NCBI GenBank assembly: GCA_030523805.1
Contig: JAUNHS010000088.1
Span: 1-5,739 of the forward strand
Direction of reading: 5' to 3'
Source: Acinetobacter sp.
GTDB taxonomy: Bacteria > Pseudomonadota > Gammaproteobacteria > Pseudomonadales > Moraxellaceae
Length of the DNA stretch: 5,739 nucleotides
Shown: positions 5,141-5,739 of the stretch, in pieces
Layout: every line of letters starts with the position of its first letter
Position numbering within the stretch: position 1 is the first letter of the stretch
Program-made: the position numbers and the translations under genes
The notes under the pieces: generated by a model
Databases searched by the model: none
The model's input: the letters and a program-made list of their open reading frames with translations, nothing else
Told to the model about the DNA's origin: nothing

Positions 5141-5739
5141 ATGCACATTCGCCCATTTCAAGCCAATTACATTCATGCCCCACGCCATTTTCAAGCCATT
5201 GCACCAGAAAGCATTGTACTAGAAATTGGTGCTGGTAAAGGCAAGCACGCTTTACAATGGAGCGAACAACATCCACAACAAACCATGTATGCGATAGAAC
5301 GCACCACAGAAAAATTTTTAGCCTTTCAAAAGCTACATCAACAACAGCAAAGCACGCATTTACACCCTGTTCATGCCGATGCGATTGCATGGAGCGTCCA
5401 CGCTTTATACCCTGCACAAGTGTCGCAATGCTTTATTTTGTACCCCAATCCTGAACCACACAATCCAGCACAACGCTGGCTCAATATGCCATTTTTTGAG
5501 TTTTTACTCTCTCGTATTGCTGATGGTGGGCAAATCATTTTAGCTAGTAATATTGCTGAATACATTGCCGAAGCAGAGCAACAATTGCAACATTGCTGGC
5601 AATTACCTTATGAAAAACAACGCATTGCATCGTCATCAGCACGCACGCATTTTGAAATTAAATATTTACAGCGTGGCGAATTGTGCCAGCAATTAATCAT
5701 TCAAAAACCACACGGTTATCGCACACGCTTTGACCACAC
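5141..5739 (+). CDS. TrmB-like SAM-dependent methyltransferase (3' end outside window)
   Basis: A Rossmann-fold methyltransferase related to tRNA (guanine-N7)-methyltransferase; 199 codons are visible and the frame is open at the right edge. SAM-binding motif I is EIGAGKG (residues 28-34), the acidic end of strand 2 is AIER (51-54), and HADAIAW (78-84) is the motif that contacts the adenine. LYPNPEPHNPAQRW (100-113) stands where TrmB has FPDPWPKxRHxKRR, and RTHFEIKYLQRGE (168-180) corresponds to the TrmB C-terminal TKFExRGE region, keeping its Thr169 and Glu172. The protein starts only about 27 residues before motif I, shorter than E. coli TrmB. The altered central motif lacks the Asp and most basic residues of true TrmB, so the substrate may not be tRNA G46. 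Start ATG 5141 has AGAG (5131-5134) 6 nt upstream; an in-frame ATG at 5117 would add eight residues. I therefore give no gene symbol. Divergent from recJ. Confidence 0.82.
   Translation, partial: MHIRPFQANYIHAPRHFQAIAPESIVLEIGAGKGKHALQWSEQHPQQTMYAIERTTEKFLAFQKLHQQQQSTHLHPVHADAIAWSVHALYPAQVSQCFILYPNPEPHNPAQRWLNMPFFEFLLSRIADGGQIILASNIAEYIAEAEQQLQHCWQLPYEKQRIASSSARTHFEIKYLQRGELCQQLIIQKPHGYRTRFDH

Noticed and set aside
4964..5155. Similar starts of RecJ (MHIQTRPF from residue 4) and the TrmB-like protein (MHIRPFQA)
   Set aside because: The likeness covers a handful of residues in unrelated folds and is best taken as coincidence.
5139..5417. A 92-codon minus-strand frame across the start of the TrmB-like gene
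   Set aside because: Antisense to the SAM-binding motif region; the composition (Cys/Val/His-rich) is typical of a shadow of the real plus-strand frame.
1..5739. A mobile, phage-defence or CRISPR system
   Set aside because: All intact frames are housekeeping or ordinary chromosomal genes; there are no transposase, nuclease-helicase, toxin or direct-repeat array signatures.

Overview
The window looks like ordinary chromosomal DNA from a gammaproteobacterium, most likely one of the Moraxellaceae (Acinetobacter-like). This rests on the low-to-moderate GC content (roughly 40 % by eye), on TopA and RecJ sequences that read as clear gammaproteobacterial orthologues, and on the two family-restricted unknown proteins between them. 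Genus is inference. I see no insertion sequence, phage gene, CRISPR array, tRNA or rRNA, and no sign of recent transfer.

Layout, left to right. (1) Positions 1-717, minus strand: the N-terminal 239 residues of DNA topoisomerase I (topA), running off the left edge. (2) A 257-bp gap with a probable topA promoter and a small dyad element. (3) 975-1430, minus: a 151-residue membrane-anchored protein of unknown function. (4) A 217-bp divergent intergenic region with a -10 element that reads well on both strands and a perfect 10-bp inverted repeat. (5) 1648-2346, plus: an unrecognised 232-residue soluble protein. (6) A 182-bp gap holding a symmetric array of TAGCA/TGCTA half-sites that overlaps a good sigma-70 promoter. 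(7) 2529-3236, plus: a secreted DUF3108 protein. (8) A strong bidirectional terminator between the convergent DUF3108 gene and recJ. (9) 3278-4987, minus: full-length recJ. (10) A 153-bp divergent intergenic region. (11) 5141 to the right edge, plus: a TrmB-like methyltransferase with an unusual substrate-side motif, cut by the window end.

The genes do not form one pathway. TopA (relaxation of negative supercoils) and RecJ (5'-3' single-strand exonuclease of recombination and mismatch repair) both act on DNA but are not in one operon. The two unknown proteins and the DUF3108 protein have no demonstrated link to them. Nearly every gene appears to have its own promoter.

There is no obvious new multi-gene system. 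The items most worth a second look are regulatory: the half-site array before the DUF3108 gene, and a shared CATCAT/TTAGCGAT/ATGATG dyad found in two intergenic regions. The TrmB-like protein also merits attention because it has lost the family's FPDPWPK signature while keeping the C-terminal TxFE motif.
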